The notes under the pieces were generated by a model, which had not been told where the DNA came from, searched no databases, and saw only the letters and a list, made by a program, of their open reading frames with translations. A stretch of DNA of 64,000 bases from an uncultured Bulleidia sp. Its GTDB lineage: Bacteria; Bacillota_I; Bacilli_A; Erysipelotrichales; Erysipelotrichaceae. Location: contig CAMUDN010000001.1 of NCBI GenBank assembly GCA_947087645.1, forward strand, positions 172,681 through 236,680, read 5' to 3'. Within the stretch, counting starts at the first letter, position 1. The number at the start of each line of letters is the position of its first letter. The position numbers and the translations under genes were made by a program. Positions 43,584 to 52,535 of this stretch are shown here, in pieces.

Positions 43584-44517
43584 AAAAAAGATAGTTGTAA
43601 TTGGAGGTGGACATGGGCAAGCAATTATTTGTCGTGGCTTGAAAGAAATTGAACAGTTTGATTTAACGGCTATTGTTACCGTAGCAGATGATGGTGGCAG
43701 TACAGGACGTTTACGACGGCAGTTTCGTATTCCAGCGATGGGTGATATTCGTAACGTTATGTTATCAATGTCGAAAAGTGAAACATTAATGCGGGCGTTA
43801 ATGGATTATCGTTTTGCTGATCCAAGTGGAACAAGTGAAGATATTGCGGGTCATAATTTAGGCAATTTAATATTGACAGCATTAACACAACAGTGTGGTA
43901 GTTTTTTACAAGCCATTCAAAAAGTAACACAAGTTTTAAATGTGCAAGGAAGAATAATTCCTGCAACAACGGAAGTGATTACTTTATTCGCACGCATGGA
44001 AGATGGTGTTATTGTTAAAGGAGAAGCCAATATTCCAAGTATTGATAATCACATTGTTGAAGTTTTTTATGAACAAGAAGTAGAAGCAACACCAAATGCT
44101 ATCCAAGCTATTTTAGATGCAGATATGGTTATCTATGGTATTGGTTCTGTTTATACAAGTATTTTACCAAATGTTATTATTCCTAAAGTTAAAGAAGCTT
44201 TACAAAAAACAAAGGCTAAAAAAATATATATTTGTAATGCAATGAGTCAGCCTGGTGAAACGGATGGTTATAGTTTAGAAGATCATATTCAAGCTTTGTT
44301 AAAGCATGGTGCTTTAGTTGATACGGTCATTGTTGCTAATGATGTTATTCCTGAAAGTTTGAAGCAAAAGTATGCTAAAGATGGTAGTTATCCAGTATTA
44401 ATTAAGAAGAAAGAACATAATTATCGTTTACTTCCAGTTTCATTACTTGATTTTTCAAATGGTTTAATACGTCATAGTTCACGAAAGATTGCTGATATTA
44501 TAGAAAGAGAGGCTTAA
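43576..44517 (+). CDS. yvcK: YvcK/CofD-like gluconeogenesis factor
   Basis: This 313-residue protein binds UDP-sugars and in Bacillus is needed for growth on gluconeogenic carbon and for cell-wall shape. The N-terminal KIVVIGGGHGQAIICRGLK, the TVADDGGSTGRLR motif and the GHNLGNLIL segment are diagnostic. The ATG at 43576 gives the normal start. An in-frame extension into rapZ is rejected, and a GTG one codon earlier is possible. It ends directly before the whiA ATG. Confidence 0.96.
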   Translation: MLKKKIVVIGGGHGQAIICRGLKEIEQFDLTAIVTVADDGGSTGRLRRQFRIPAMGDIRNVMLSMSKSETLMRALMDYRFADPSGTSEDIAGHNLGNLILTALTQQCGSFLQAIQKVTQVLNVQGRIIPATTEVITLFARMEDGVIVKGEANIPSIDNHIVEVFYEQEVEATPNAIQAILDADMVIYGIGSVYTSILPNVIIPKVKEALQKTKAKKIYICNAMSQPGETDGYSLEDHIQALLKHGALVDTVIVANDVIPESLKQKYAKDGSYPVLIKKKEHNYRLLPVSLLDFSNGLIRHSSRKIADIIEREA

Positions 44518-45444
44518 ATGTCCTTTGCTTTTGACGTTAAAGTGGAAGTAGCAGCCAAAAGTATGGTAAAAAAAGATGGTCAGGCTTGTTTATCAGCTCT
44601 TTTGCTTTTACTTTCTTCATTAGTTTTATCAAATGGTAAGTTTTATTTAGTTGCTACAACAGAAAATGCAGCGGTTGCACGGATGATAGTTCGTTTACTT
44701 AAAGAAATTTATCAAGTACCGGTAGAAATATTTGTGAAGAAAAAAATTGTTTTAAAAAAGAATAGTATTTATGGTGTTCGTATTTATTCAGCAGCAAAAG
44801 AAATATTGGCTGATCTTGGTCTTTGGAATAAAAAAGGTTTGTTAATGAAACCTTTAGCGACCATTATTTCTTCATTTAGTCAAGCAAGAGCTTATTTAGC
44901 AGGCTGTTTTTTAGCTAGTGGATCAATTAATGATCCAGAAAAAACTAACTATCATTTAGAAATGTGTGTCAATTCTTTAGAACATGCTGAATTTATTCAA
45001 AAGCAGATGACAAAGTTTAATCTTTCAGCAAAGATTGCTAAACGACGTTTGAAATGGATTGTATATATTAAATCGGCAGAAATGATAGCTGATTTTCTAC
45101 GTCTTATTGAAGCGGATGATGCTGTTATGGATTATGAAAATATTCGTATTTCACGTGATTTTAGTAATTCATTAACACGTTTAAATAATATGGATGTAGC
45201 TAATGAGGTGAAGAGTCAACAAGCAGCTATGAAACAGATGGAAGATATTAAACGCTTGGAGAATTATGATTTAGCAACAGTAGATGAAAAATTATTAGAA
45301 ATTATTGCTTTACGAAAAAAATATCCTGATAGTTCATTATCTGAACTTTGCTTGTTATATGAAAAAGAAAAAGGGAAAAAAATTTCTAAATCTGGTTTAA
45401 AGCATCGTTTTGTCCGAATACATGAATTAGTAGATAAAATTTAA
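44518..45444 (+). CDS. whiA: DNA-binding protein WhiA
   Basis: This 308-residue protein combines a LAGLIDADG-homing-endonuclease-like N-terminal domain (about residues 1-205; YLAGCFLASGSINDPEKTNYHLE) with a C-terminal helix-turn-helix (about 225-305; ISKSGLKHRFVRIHEL). In Bacillus it affects cell division and chromosome segregation, and in Actinobacteria sporulation genes. Its start abuts the yvcK stop. crh, which follows whiA in Bacillus, is absent. Confidence 0.96.
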   Translation: MSFAFDVKVEVAAKSMVKKDGQACLSALLLLLSSLVLSNGKFYLVATTENAAVARMIVRLLKEIYQVPVEIFVKKKIVLKKNSIYGVRIYSAAKEILADLGLWNKKGLLMKPLATIISSFSQARAYLAGCFLASGSINDPEKTNYHLEMCVNSLEHAEFIQKQMTKFNLSAKIAKRRLKWIVYIKSAEMIADFLRLIEADDAVMDYENIRISRDFSNSLTRLNNMDVANEVKSQQAAMKQMEDIKRLENYDLATVDEKLLEIIALRKKYPDSSLSELCLLYEKEKGKKISKSGLKHRFVRIHELVDKI

Positions 45445-45464
45445 TTATGGAAGGATGCAAAGCA

Positions 45465-46370
45465 ATGGATATAAGTAAGATAAAATTAGATTTTGATCCG
45501 GTATCATTAAAGGATTGGGAGATTATTCAGCAATATTTAGTACAAAGTGCATATGAAGAGTCTAATCATAATATTGTAAATATGATGCTTTGGTTGAAAG
45601 AATATCCACTTTTTATGATTAAAGAAGATCATTACTTGTTGCTTTTAGGAATTCATAAAGGGCAATTATTTATTTATATGCCCTTAGGCAATAGAGAATA
45701 TTATAAAGAAGCACTTTATCATGCAAAACATATTTTTGATTTTTATCATTTACCATTTACTCTTAGCTGTTTTACTAAAGAAATGGTTGATTTGGTTATT
45801 TCTCTTTTTCCTGAATATCAAGCATGTTCAGAAAGAGATGCGGCTGATTATGTTTATGATGCTGAAAAATTAAGAACTTTTTCAGGTAAAGCAATGCAGA
45901 AAAAAAGAAATCATTTGAATGCTTTTTTGAAAGAGTATGATGGACGCTGGATTTATGAACATATAAATGATACTAATATTAATGATTGCTTGAACTTTTT
46001 AGAAACATGGCGTTTAGATGATATTGATGATTTTTTACAAAGTGAGCGTATAGGTGTTGAAAAAATATTGCACTTAGTTAATGTTTTGCCATATCGTGGT
46101 GGTTTAATTAGAATTGATGGTAAAGTAGAAGCGTTTGCGATAGGCTCAATTTTAACAAAGCAGATGGCACAAGAAAATATTGAAAAAGCAAATGGTGCTA
46201 TCAGAGGACTTTATCCATTGATATTAAGAGAATGGTTAAAGAATGAATATCCTCATGTAGAATTATTAAATCGTGAAGATGATACAGGAAGAGAAAATTT
46301 ACGTTATGCTAAGATGTCATTACATCCATTGTATTTAATTGATAAATATCGTATTCAAAAGAGGAAATAA
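45465..46370 (+). CDS. DUF2156 family protein (phosphatidylglycerol lysyltransferase-like C-terminal domain)
   Basis: This 301-residue protein resembles the soluble DUF2156 domain, a GNAT-like double fold related to the aminoacyl-transferase domain of MprF and FemX proteins. Visible cues are KKRNHLNAFLKEY near residue 145 (Lys-rich helix), IDGKVEAFAIGS, and the ending EWLKNEYPHVELLNREDDTGRENLR. Its substrate is unknown. The ATG at 45465 follows GGAAGG. An ATG at 45447 would add six residues. It continues the rapZ-yvcK-whiA transcript. Confidence 0.82.
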   Translation: MDISKIKLDFDPVSLKDWEIIQQYLVQSAYEESNHNIVNMMLWLKEYPLFMIKEDHYLLLLGIHKGQLFIYMPLGNREYYKEALYHAKHIFDFYHLPFTLSCFTKEMVDLVISLFPEYQACSERDAADYVYDAEKLRTFSGKAMQKKRNHLNAFLKEYDGRWIYEHINDTNINDCLNFLETWRLDDIDDFLQSERIGVEKILHLVNVLPYRGGLIRIDGKVEAFAIGSILTKQMAQENIEKANGAIRGLYPLILREWLKNEYPHVELLNREDDTGRENLRYAKMSLHPLYLIDKYRIQKRK

Positions 46371-46371
46371 A

Positions 46372-47289
46372 ATGATACAAAAAGCTATACCAACACAAGT
46401 TGCCGAAATAAAAGAATTATGGAATATTTGTTTTTTAAGTGAAGATAAAAGATATACAGATTATTATTTTCAAAATTTGTTTGATTGTGATAATTGCTTG
46501 GTATATGTCTTAGATGGGAAAGTTGTTTCTTCTTTAATTAGAGCACCACATTCTTTTGTTTTGCATGGTAAAGTGTTACGTAGTTCAATGATTTTAGGAG
46601 TTTGTACACATCCTGACTATCGTCATCAAGGATATATGAAAAAATTATTACAAACTGTATTAGACGCATGTGAGCATACTGAATTAATTACCCTTATTCA
46701 AGCTTATCAGCCAGCATTATATGAGCCTTTTGGTTTTCACATGATTTATCGTCGTTTAGCTTTTGAACTTAATGCTGGTGATTTACCACGTACAAACCAA
46801 TTTGGTTTAAGTTATGATCCTAAGCCATTAGATTTATTAAAAGTTTATTCGGTTTACATTAAACATTTCAACGGTTTTTATGCTCGTGATTTAAGCTATT
46901 TTGTCAAATATCGTAAAGAAATTATCGCCCAAGGAGGGAAGATAGTTGCTTATTATGATGGACAAGATCAAATACAAGGGTATGCTTCATTATTACCTCA
47001 GAGTAATAAGCAAGTTGTCGTGGAAGAAATTGTCTATTTAGATACGCATTGTTTAATTAAATTAGTAAATGCGGCGGCTTTAGAAAAAGAAAATATTATT
47101 GTTGAAGTTAGTGGAGCAGAAGATTTATGCCATATTTTTCCAAAAGCAAAGAAAAAAAATTATGATTCAACAATGGCTCGTTTAAATGATGCCGATTTAT
47201 TTTCAAAATTATATGGTCGAAATGTTAAAACAGTAGAAGAAGCTTTTGGCTTATATAAAAAACCACTAAATTTAAACGAATTTGCTTAA
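46372..47289 (+). CDS. GNAT family N-acetyltransferase, Eis-like
   Basis: This 305-residue protein has an N-terminal GNAT domain with the acetyl-CoA loop VCTHPDYRHQGYMKKLL at about residues 80-96, preceded by the SSLIRAPHSF strand. It also has a second domain of about 150 residues, as in the two-GNAT Eis family (COG4552 type). The acceptor substrate is not predictable. GAGGAAAT supports the ATG at 46372, one base after the DUF2156 stop, so both form one unit. Confidence 0.85.
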   Translation: MIQKAIPTQVAEIKELWNICFLSEDKRYTDYYFQNLFDCDNCLVYVLDGKVVSSLIRAPHSFVLHGKVLRSSMILGVCTHPDYRHQGYMKKLLQTVLDACEHTELITLIQAYQPALYEPFGFHMIYRRLAFELNAGDLPRTNQFGLSYDPKPLDLLKVYSVYIKHFNGFYARDLSYFVKYRKEIIAQGGKIVAYYDGQDQIQGYASLLPQSNKQVVVEEIVYLDTHCLIKLVNAAALEKENIIVEVSGAEDLCHIFPKAKKKNYDSTMARLNDADLFSKLYGRNVKTVEEAFGLYKKPLNLNEFA

Positions 47290-47314
47290 TAATAAAATTT
47301 ATTAGACGTAATAA

Positions 47315-47343
47315 TTGACGGTTAGTTTTTAGAATATTACAAT
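47315..47343 (+). promoter_or_regulatory. Promoter of gap
   Basis: TTGACG (47315-47320) and TACAAT (47338-47343) are separated by 17 bases. AGGAGG (47357-47362) follows, with a 14-base gap to the ATG that contains a small GTCTT/AAGAC hairpin. Confidence 0.7.
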
Positions 47344-47376
47344 TGTAAGAGCTAAAAGGAGGTCTTAAAAAGACAT

Positions 47377-48396
47377 ATGACAGATGTAAAAGTAGCTATT
47401 AATGGTTTTGGCCGTATTGGTCGTCTTGCTTTTAGACAGATGTTTGTAGCAGAAGGTTATGAAGTTGTTGCTATCAATGATTTAACAACACCTTCGATGT
47501 TAGCTTATTTATTAAAGCATGATACAACACATGGTAATTGGCAACATGAAATTTCATCTAATGATGAAAAAGGTACAATTACTGTTGATGGTAAAGAAAT
47601 CACAATTTATAAAGAAGCAGATGCAAGTAAGTTACCTTGGGGTAGTCTTGATGTTGATGTTGTCTTAGAATGTACAGGCTTTTATACAAGTAAAGAAAAA
47701 GCTTCTGCTCATATTAAAGCAGGTGCTAAAAAAGTTGTTATATCTGCTCCAGCAGGTAATGATTTACCAACAATTGTTTTCTCAGTAAATGAAAAAACAT
47801 TAACACCAGAAGATAAGATTATTTCTGCAGCTTCTTGTACAACTAACTGCTTAGCTCCAATGGCTAAGACATTAAATGATTTATATCCAATTCAAACAGG
47901 TATTATGTGTACTGTACATGCATATACAGGTGATCAGATGCCTTTAGATGGACCACAAAGAAAAGGTAATAAGCGTCGTTCACGGGCAGCTGCATGTAAT
48001 ATTGTTCCTAATTCAACAGGGGCAGCTAAAGCTATTGGTTTAGTTATTCCAGAATTAAATGGTAAATTAATTGGTGCTGCTCAACGTGTACCAGTTCCAA
48101 CAGGTTCTTCAACATTATTATATTCTGTAGTAAAAGGTAAAAATGTAACAGCTGAAGCTATTAATGCAGCTATGAAAGCAGCAGCTTCTGATTCATTTGC
48201 TTATAATGAAGAAGAAATTGTTTCTTCTGATATTATTGATGAAACACATGGTTCAATTTTTGATGCTACCCAAACAATGGTTACAAAAGTTGATGATGAT
48301 ACTTATGAAGTACAAACTGTTTCATGGTATGATAATGAAAATTCTTATACTTCACAAATGGTAAGAACAATTAAGTATTTTGCTAATATTAAGTAA
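47377..48396 (+). CDS. gap: Glyceraldehyde-3-phosphate dehydrogenase, glycolytic type
   Basis: This 339-residue enzyme oxidises glyceraldehyde-3-phosphate with NAD+ and phosphate. The NAD-binding GFGRIGRLAFR is at about residues 10-20, the catalytic Cys is in SAASCTTNCLAPMAKTL near 154, and the substrate-binding TGAAKAIGLV is near 212. The absence of cggR and pgk next door, with its own promoter and terminator, makes it a single-gene unit. The gene is T-rich like its neighbours but has the well-behaved codon use of an abundant protein. Confidence 0.98.
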   Translation: MTDVKVAINGFGRIGRLAFRQMFVAEGYEVVAINDLTTPSMLAYLLKHDTTHGNWQHEISSNDEKGTITVDGKEITIYKEADASKLPWGSLDVDVVLECTGFYTSKEKASAHIKAGAKKVVISAPAGNDLPTIVFSVNEKTLTPEDKIISAASCTTNCLAPMAKTLNDLYPIQTGIMCTVHAYTGDQMPLDGPQRKGNKRRSRAAACNIVPNSTGAAKAIGLVIPELNGKLIGAAQRVPVPTGSSTLLYSVVKGKNVTAEAINAAMKAAASDSFAYNEEEIVSSDIIDETHGSIFDATQTMVTKVDDDTYEVQTVSWYDNENSYTSQMVRTIKYFANIK

Positions 48397-48409
48397 TTGA
48401 TAATTAGTT

Positions 48410-48444
48410 ACCGATATAAGCTGATAAACTTATATCGGTTTTTA
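48410..48444 (+). terminator. Strong terminator of gap
   Basis: ACCGATATAAG (48410-48420) and CTTATATCGGT (48429-48439) form a perfect 11-bp stem with an 8-base loop, followed by T residues. Confidence 0.93.
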
Positions 48445-48455
48445 TATTCTATTTT

Positions 48456-48485
48456 TTGGCAAACATTTATGATTTTAGGTATAAT
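48456..48485 (+). promoter_or_regulatory. Promoter of the XRE/RCC1-like gene
   Basis: TTGGCA (48456-48461) and TATAAT (48480-48485) are separated by 18 bases. A leader of about 45 bases follows, ending in GGAGG before the ATG at 48538. Confidence 0.6.
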
Positions 48486-48537
48486 TTAATTAATTAAGTT
48501 TGAAGTGTGCTTATAAATTATTACGATGGAGGCTTGC

Positions 48538-50583
48538 ATGATAAATAAATTACCAAACAAATTAACAATGTTAAGAAAATCTTTAGGCTATACACAAGGT
48601 GATTTAGCTAGCCGTTTAGATGTAGCTATAAAAGATTATATGAATTGGGAAAATGGTAATTCCATACCTTCTTTTGCTCACTTACAAAAGCTAAGTATTT
48701 TATTTAATATTCCTATTGAATTGTTAATGGATAATAAAAAAGAGATTAGTGAAGAACTTTTAGATACCTTAAGTAAAAGTGTTATAATTCCATCTTTTAT
48801 GGAAGATAAAAAAAATGATTTAGATAAGACAGTTGATTTAGGTGCGACAGATAGTGACTTAGGCAAAACAAAGGTTGTGTCATTGATTAAAGATAGTGAA
48901 AAGCGTAAGGAAGAAATTAAAGAAGAAGTTAATAAGCGTAAAAAGATTAGTCGTAAGATGTTGATTATAATTTCATCTGTTATATCATTTGTTGTTGTTT
49001 GTGCTTTTTTGGTTTTTTTCTTTTTACGACCAACAAAACATTTAAATTTAAGTGAAAAGAATAGATTGGCATTAGGGAATTTATTTTCTATTTATATAGA
49101 TGATAACGGGCGAGTTAATATTCGTGGGCAATTAAATAACCGAGCTGCTTTTGATGATTTAGTACAAGTAAGTGCTTATGGTGATCATGCAGTAGGTTTA
49201 AAGAAAAATGGTACGGTCGTTAGTAATGGTCATGAAGATGTGACAAAATTAAAGACAGTGACAATGATTGCAGCTGGTAAAGATCATATTTTAGCATTAA
49301 ATGCAAATGGAAAGGTTAGTTGTATTGGTAATCAGAAAGCTTGTATGGTCAATGAATGGCAAGATGTTGATAAAGTTTTTGCCGGCAATGGTTTTAGCAT
49401 AGGTATTACTAAGAAGAAAAAGGTTTTATTATCGGGAGATGTTGCTGGTCTTAGTAATTTAGATAACATAGAGGACATTGTTACAAATGATGAATGGTTA
49501 TTAGCTTTACATAAAAATGGTCAAATTAGTTCACATTCTTTAATTGATAATAAGACGATCGACTTAAGTAAGTTATCAGGAATTAAAGCAGTAGCACTTA
49601 CAAATGAAGGTGTATTTGGTATTGATCGTTCAAATAAATTACAATATGTTTTATTTAATGAAAAGAGTGACATTTTTAATCGTAAAATATTAGATTGTTG
49701 GCAAAATTTACATTTTATAGCTGGTACAAATAATACATTAGTTGCTATTGATAATGTTGGTAATATGTTTGGTATTGGTGACAACAATAATAATCAGTAT
49801 GAAAATACAGCGAGTTTGTCAAAACCAAAAGTAGAAAAACTAAAACAGGTAAAAAATATTACTTTTACGGAAACAACTGCTAATGTAAATATAAGTTGGG
49901 ATCGTGTTGAAAATGCTAATCGCTATCATTTAGTAATGGATACAGATCCTCAATTAGACCAAAAAGATATTTTATCAAATAGTTATAGTATTCCAGCTAA
50001 TAAATTAGAAAATGGGAAAACATACAAAGTCACGATAACAGCTTTATCTGATCAAAGTGATAAATATGATGAAAGTGATACGACAACGATAAATTATACA
50101 TATAAACAAAAAGTAATTAAATTATCAACACCTAGTAATCTAAGCAATAAAATAACGAGTGATGGTTGGCGTTTTACGTGGCAAGCAGTTGAACATGCTG
50201 ATTATTATAGTATTATCTTTGATGGTCGTTTATTAGTTGAAAAACAAATTGCAACAAATTATCATTTAGATAATACAGGTATTAAAAATCATTCACAACA
50301 CACATTGGAAATTATAGCCCATTCAAATACACCGGACATTTATCAAGATAGTGATGCTTATAAGTCGCAATTGATATATGCACTGGAAGAATATGCAGTT
50401 AAATTTAATTTCGTTAAAAATGGTGAAAAAATAGGCGAAAAAGTTTATTATCTTACACATGGTAATTATGTTTTAGGTGCTGTTATACAAAAACGTGATT
50501 TACCGTCGAATACAAAATTAGTTGATCCAACAACCCATGTTGATATTAGCGGTAATCAAGAACAAAATGTGGAGGTTGAATAA
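48538..50583 (+). CDS. Membrane-anchored XRE-type regulator with RCC1-like and Fn3-like exterior domains
   Basis: This protein of about 681 residues has an N-terminal XRE helix-turn-helix (about 5-62, LRKSLGYTQGDLASRLDVA). A charged linker with two short DKT/GKT threonine motifs (97-111) leads to one membrane helix (about 140-163). The exterior part has several RCC1-like repeats (about 180-430; for example AYGDHAVGLKKNGTVVSNG and AAGKDHILALNANGKVSCIG). Two Fn3-like modules follow (about 435-535 and 540-630; NISWDRVENANRYHL, FTWQAVEHADYYSI), then a short beta-rich end. The topology suggests an outside-to-DNA sensor, but no target is known. GGAGG supports this start over an ATG at 48526. Confidence 0.8.
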   Translation: MINKLPNKLTMLRKSLGYTQGDLASRLDVAIKDYMNWENGNSIPSFAHLQKLSILFNIPIELLMDNKKEISEELLDTLSKSVIIPSFMEDKKNDLDKTVDLGATDSDLGKTKVVSLIKDSEKRKEEIKEEVNKRKKISRKMLIIISSVISFVVVCAFLVFFFLRPTKHLNLSEKNRLALGNLFSIYIDDNGRVNIRGQLNNRAAFDDLVQVSAYGDHAVGLKKNGTVVSNGHEDVTKLKTVTMIAAGKDHILALNANGKVSCIGNQKACMVNEWQDVDKVFAGNGFSIGITKKKKVLLSGDVAGLSNLDNIEDIVTNDEWLLALHKNGQISSHSLIDNKTIDLSKLSGIKAVALTNEGVFGIDRSNKLQYVLFNEKSDIFNRKILDCWQNLHFIAGTNNTLVAIDNVGNMFGIGDNNNNQYENTASLSKPKVEKLKQVKNITFTETTANVNISWDRVENANRYHLVMDTDPQLDQKDILSNSYSIPANKLENGKTYKVTITALSDQSDKYDESDTTTINYTYKQKVIKLSTPSNLSNKITSDGWRFTWQAVEHADYYSIIFDGRLLVEKQIATNYHLDNTGIKNHSQHTLEIIAHSNTPDIYQDSDAYKSQLIYALEEYAVKFNFVKNGEKIGEKVYYLTHGNYVLGAVIQKRDLPSNTKLVDPTTHVDISGNQEQNVEVE

Positions 50584-50768
50584 TGGAAAAAATTTGGTTT
50601 TATTTAAACCACCTTACCAAAGAAAAAAAAGGTCCTTTTACAGATGAAGAATTAATTAAATTATTAAATCAAGGAATTGTTGGCGTTGATGATTATATTT
50701 GGATGAGTGATTTTGAAAATTGGCTTAAAGTCGAAGATTCTATTTATTCAATTTATATAGGTGAATGA
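50583..50768 (+). CDS. Small GYF_2-domain protein
   Basis: This 61-residue protein is essentially one GYF_2 (DUF4339-like) domain. It has WFYLNHLTKEKKGPFTDEEL at about residues 5-24, a GIVGVDDYIWMSDFENWLKV core, and no membrane segment. GYF-type folds bind peptides. It overlaps the stop of the membrane XRE gene (TAATG), so the two are translated together and may interact, which is inference. A terminator follows at once. Confidence 0.8.
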   Translation: MEKIWFYLNHLTKEKKGPFTDEELIKLLNQGIVGVDDYIWMSDFENWLKVEDSIYSIYIGE

Positions 50769-50790
50769 AGGTTGGGTAACCAACCTTTTT
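50769..50790 (+). terminator. Terminator before cysS
   Basis: AGGTTGG and CCAACCT form a 7-bp stem with a GTAA loop and a T-run. A TATAAT at 50793-50798, directly downstream, is a likely -10 for cysS. Confidence 0.85.
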
Positions 50791-50819
50791 GATATAATAA
50801 AAAAGTAAGAGAGGTAAAT

Positions 50820-52151
50820 ATGCAAATATATAATACGAAAACTTTAAAGTTAGAAACTTTTCATGCGAAAAAAGATGGTGAAGTTACTATGTATGTATGT
50901 GGTCCTACAGTTTATAACTATGCTCATATTGGTAATGCTCGTCCGATGGTTGTATTTGATGTTTTAAAACGAGTTTTGGAAGCTAAAGGGTGGAAGGTTA
51001 GATATGTTTCTAATTATACAGATGTCGATGATAAAATAATTAACAAAGCAATAGAAGAGGATGTTAGTGAAGAAACAATTGCAAGTAGATATATTGAAGC
51101 ATATGAACTTTTAAGAAAAAAATTAAATGTTGAAAAGCCTGATTTTTGTCCAAGAGTAACTCAAACAATGGATCAGATTATTTCATTTATTCAAAAATTA
51201 GTGCAAGAAAAGCATGCTTATGTAGTTAATGGTGATGTTTATTTTGCGGTTAATTCTATAGCTGACTATGGTCATCTTTCACATCAAAATATGCAAGATT
51301 TAGACGTGGGTAATCGCATTAAAGAGAATATGCAAAAAGAAAATCGATTTGACTTTACGTTGTGGAAAAAAACAGATAGAGGAATTAAATGGGATTCTCC
51401 TTGGGGAAAAGGAAGACCGGGTTGGCATACCGAATGTGTTGTTATGATAAATGAAAATTTAGGTAAAACAATAGATATTCATGGTGGTGGGTTAGATTTA
51501 AAATTTCCTCATCATGAAAATGAAGCGGCTCAACAGGAAGCTTTATTTGGTTGCGATTTAGCTAATTATTGGATGCATAATGCAATGGTTAATATTGATG
51601 GTGAAAAGATGTCTAAGTCCTTGGGAAATACCTTGTGGGCAAGTGATATAGTTGATAAACTTGGTTGTAATTTAACCCGTTGGTTAATGAGCTCGGTACA
51701 CTATCGTAAAGAATTAAATTTTTCAACGGAAACGATTCAGGCAGCAAAGGCAGAGTTGGAAAAAGTTGAAGTAGCTATGAAACGAGCTTATTTAAAAGTT
51801 TGTTTGGATAGAGTACCATGGCAAGTTGATATTGATGAACAATCTTGGTGTGATTTTTTACAACAGATGGAAGATGATTTAAATACACCAAATGCATATA
51901 TGGTAATTTTTGCGACAGTAAAAGAGTTAAATAGTTTGTGGCGGAAAAAAGAAGTTGATTATTTAAAAATTATGTGTTTGTATAATAGTCTTGAAAAAAT
52001 GTTATCAATTTTAGGTATTGAATTACCAAAAATTAATATTCAGGAAGAAGATTATCAAAACTATCAACATTGGCTATTAGCAAAAACTAATAAAGATTTT
52101 AAATTAGCTGATAAATATCGGGAAAAATTACAAGAGAAAGGATTAATTTAG
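50820..52151 (+). CDS. cysS: Cysteine--tRNA ligase
   Basis: This 443-residue class I synthetase has the zinc ligand Cys in YVCGPTVYNYAHIGNARP (about residues 26-43), which also contains the HIGH motif. WHTECVVM and HHENEAAQQEAL carry the further zinc ligands, and KMSKSLGN lies near 265. The C-terminal anticodon region is slightly shorter than in Bacillus (about 466). AGAGG precedes the ATG. No T-box leader is seen. cysS-mrnC-rlmB-sigH is the Bacillus order without rae1 (yacP). Confidence 0.97.
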   Translation: MQIYNTKTLKLETFHAKKDGEVTMYVCGPTVYNYAHIGNARPMVVFDVLKRVLEAKGWKVRYVSNYTDVDDKIINKAIEEDVSEETIASRYIEAYELLRKKLNVEKPDFCPRVTQTMDQIISFIQKLVQEKHAYVVNGDVYFAVNSIADYGHLSHQNMQDLDVGNRIKENMQKENRFDFTLWKKTDRGIKWDSPWGKGRPGWHTECVVMINENLGKTIDIHGGGLDLKFPHHENEAAQQEALFGCDLANYWMHNAMVNIDGEKMSKSLGNTLWASDIVDKLGCNLTRWLMSSVHYRKELNFSTETIQAAKAELEKVEVAMKRAYLKVCLDRVPWQVDIDEQSWCDFLQQMEDDLNTPNAYMVIFATVKELNSLWRKKEVDYLKIMCLYNSLEKMLSILGIELPKINIQEEDYQNYQHWLLAKTNKDFKLADKYREKLQEKGLI

Positions 52152-52534
52152 TGAATTTAGCAAAATATTCAGGGCGAACATTAGCTTTTTTAGGTGATGC
52201 TGTTTGGAGCTTAGTGGTACGCAATAGTTTGTTGATGAATGAGTGTGGAAAAGGAAAAATTCTACAGCAAGAAAGTATTCGATATGTAAGTGCTAAAGCA
52301 CAAGCGCGTTTTTATGAAATATTACATGATGATAACTTTTTTTCTGTTCAAGAAGAAGAGTGGTATAAATTAGGTAGGAATGGTCATAGTGGTACGATAC
52401 CAAAGAACACAAATGTACAAACATATCGTATGTCGACAGGTTTTGAAGCTATTTTAGGTGCTCTTTATTTATTGCATGATGAGAATAGAATAAGACAAAT
52501 TTGGGACAAAGTTGGGACTGTGATAGAGGAATAA
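52151..52534 (+). CDS. mrnC: Mini-ribonuclease 3 (23S rRNA maturation)
   Basis: This 127-residue protein is an RNase III catalytic domain without the RNA-binding domain, and it trims 23S rRNA precursors. The motif LAFLGDAVWSLVVR holds the catalytic Asp at about residue 16, and GFEAILGALYLL is the second metal-binding helix. It starts at GTG, whose first base is the last base of the cysS stop, so translation is coupled. Confidence 0.95.
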   Translation: MNLAKYSGRTLAFLGDAVWSLVVRNSLLMNECGKGKILQQESIRYVSAKAQARFYEILHDDNFFSVQEEEWYKLGRNGHSGTIPKNTNVQTYRMSTGFEAILGALYLLHDENRIRQIWDKVGTVIEE

Positions 52535-52535
52535 T

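Noticed and set aside
45149..45160. parS-like core TTTCACGTGATT in whiA
   Set aside because: Only the inner TTTCACGTGA matches. The outer positions needed for a full parS are wrong.
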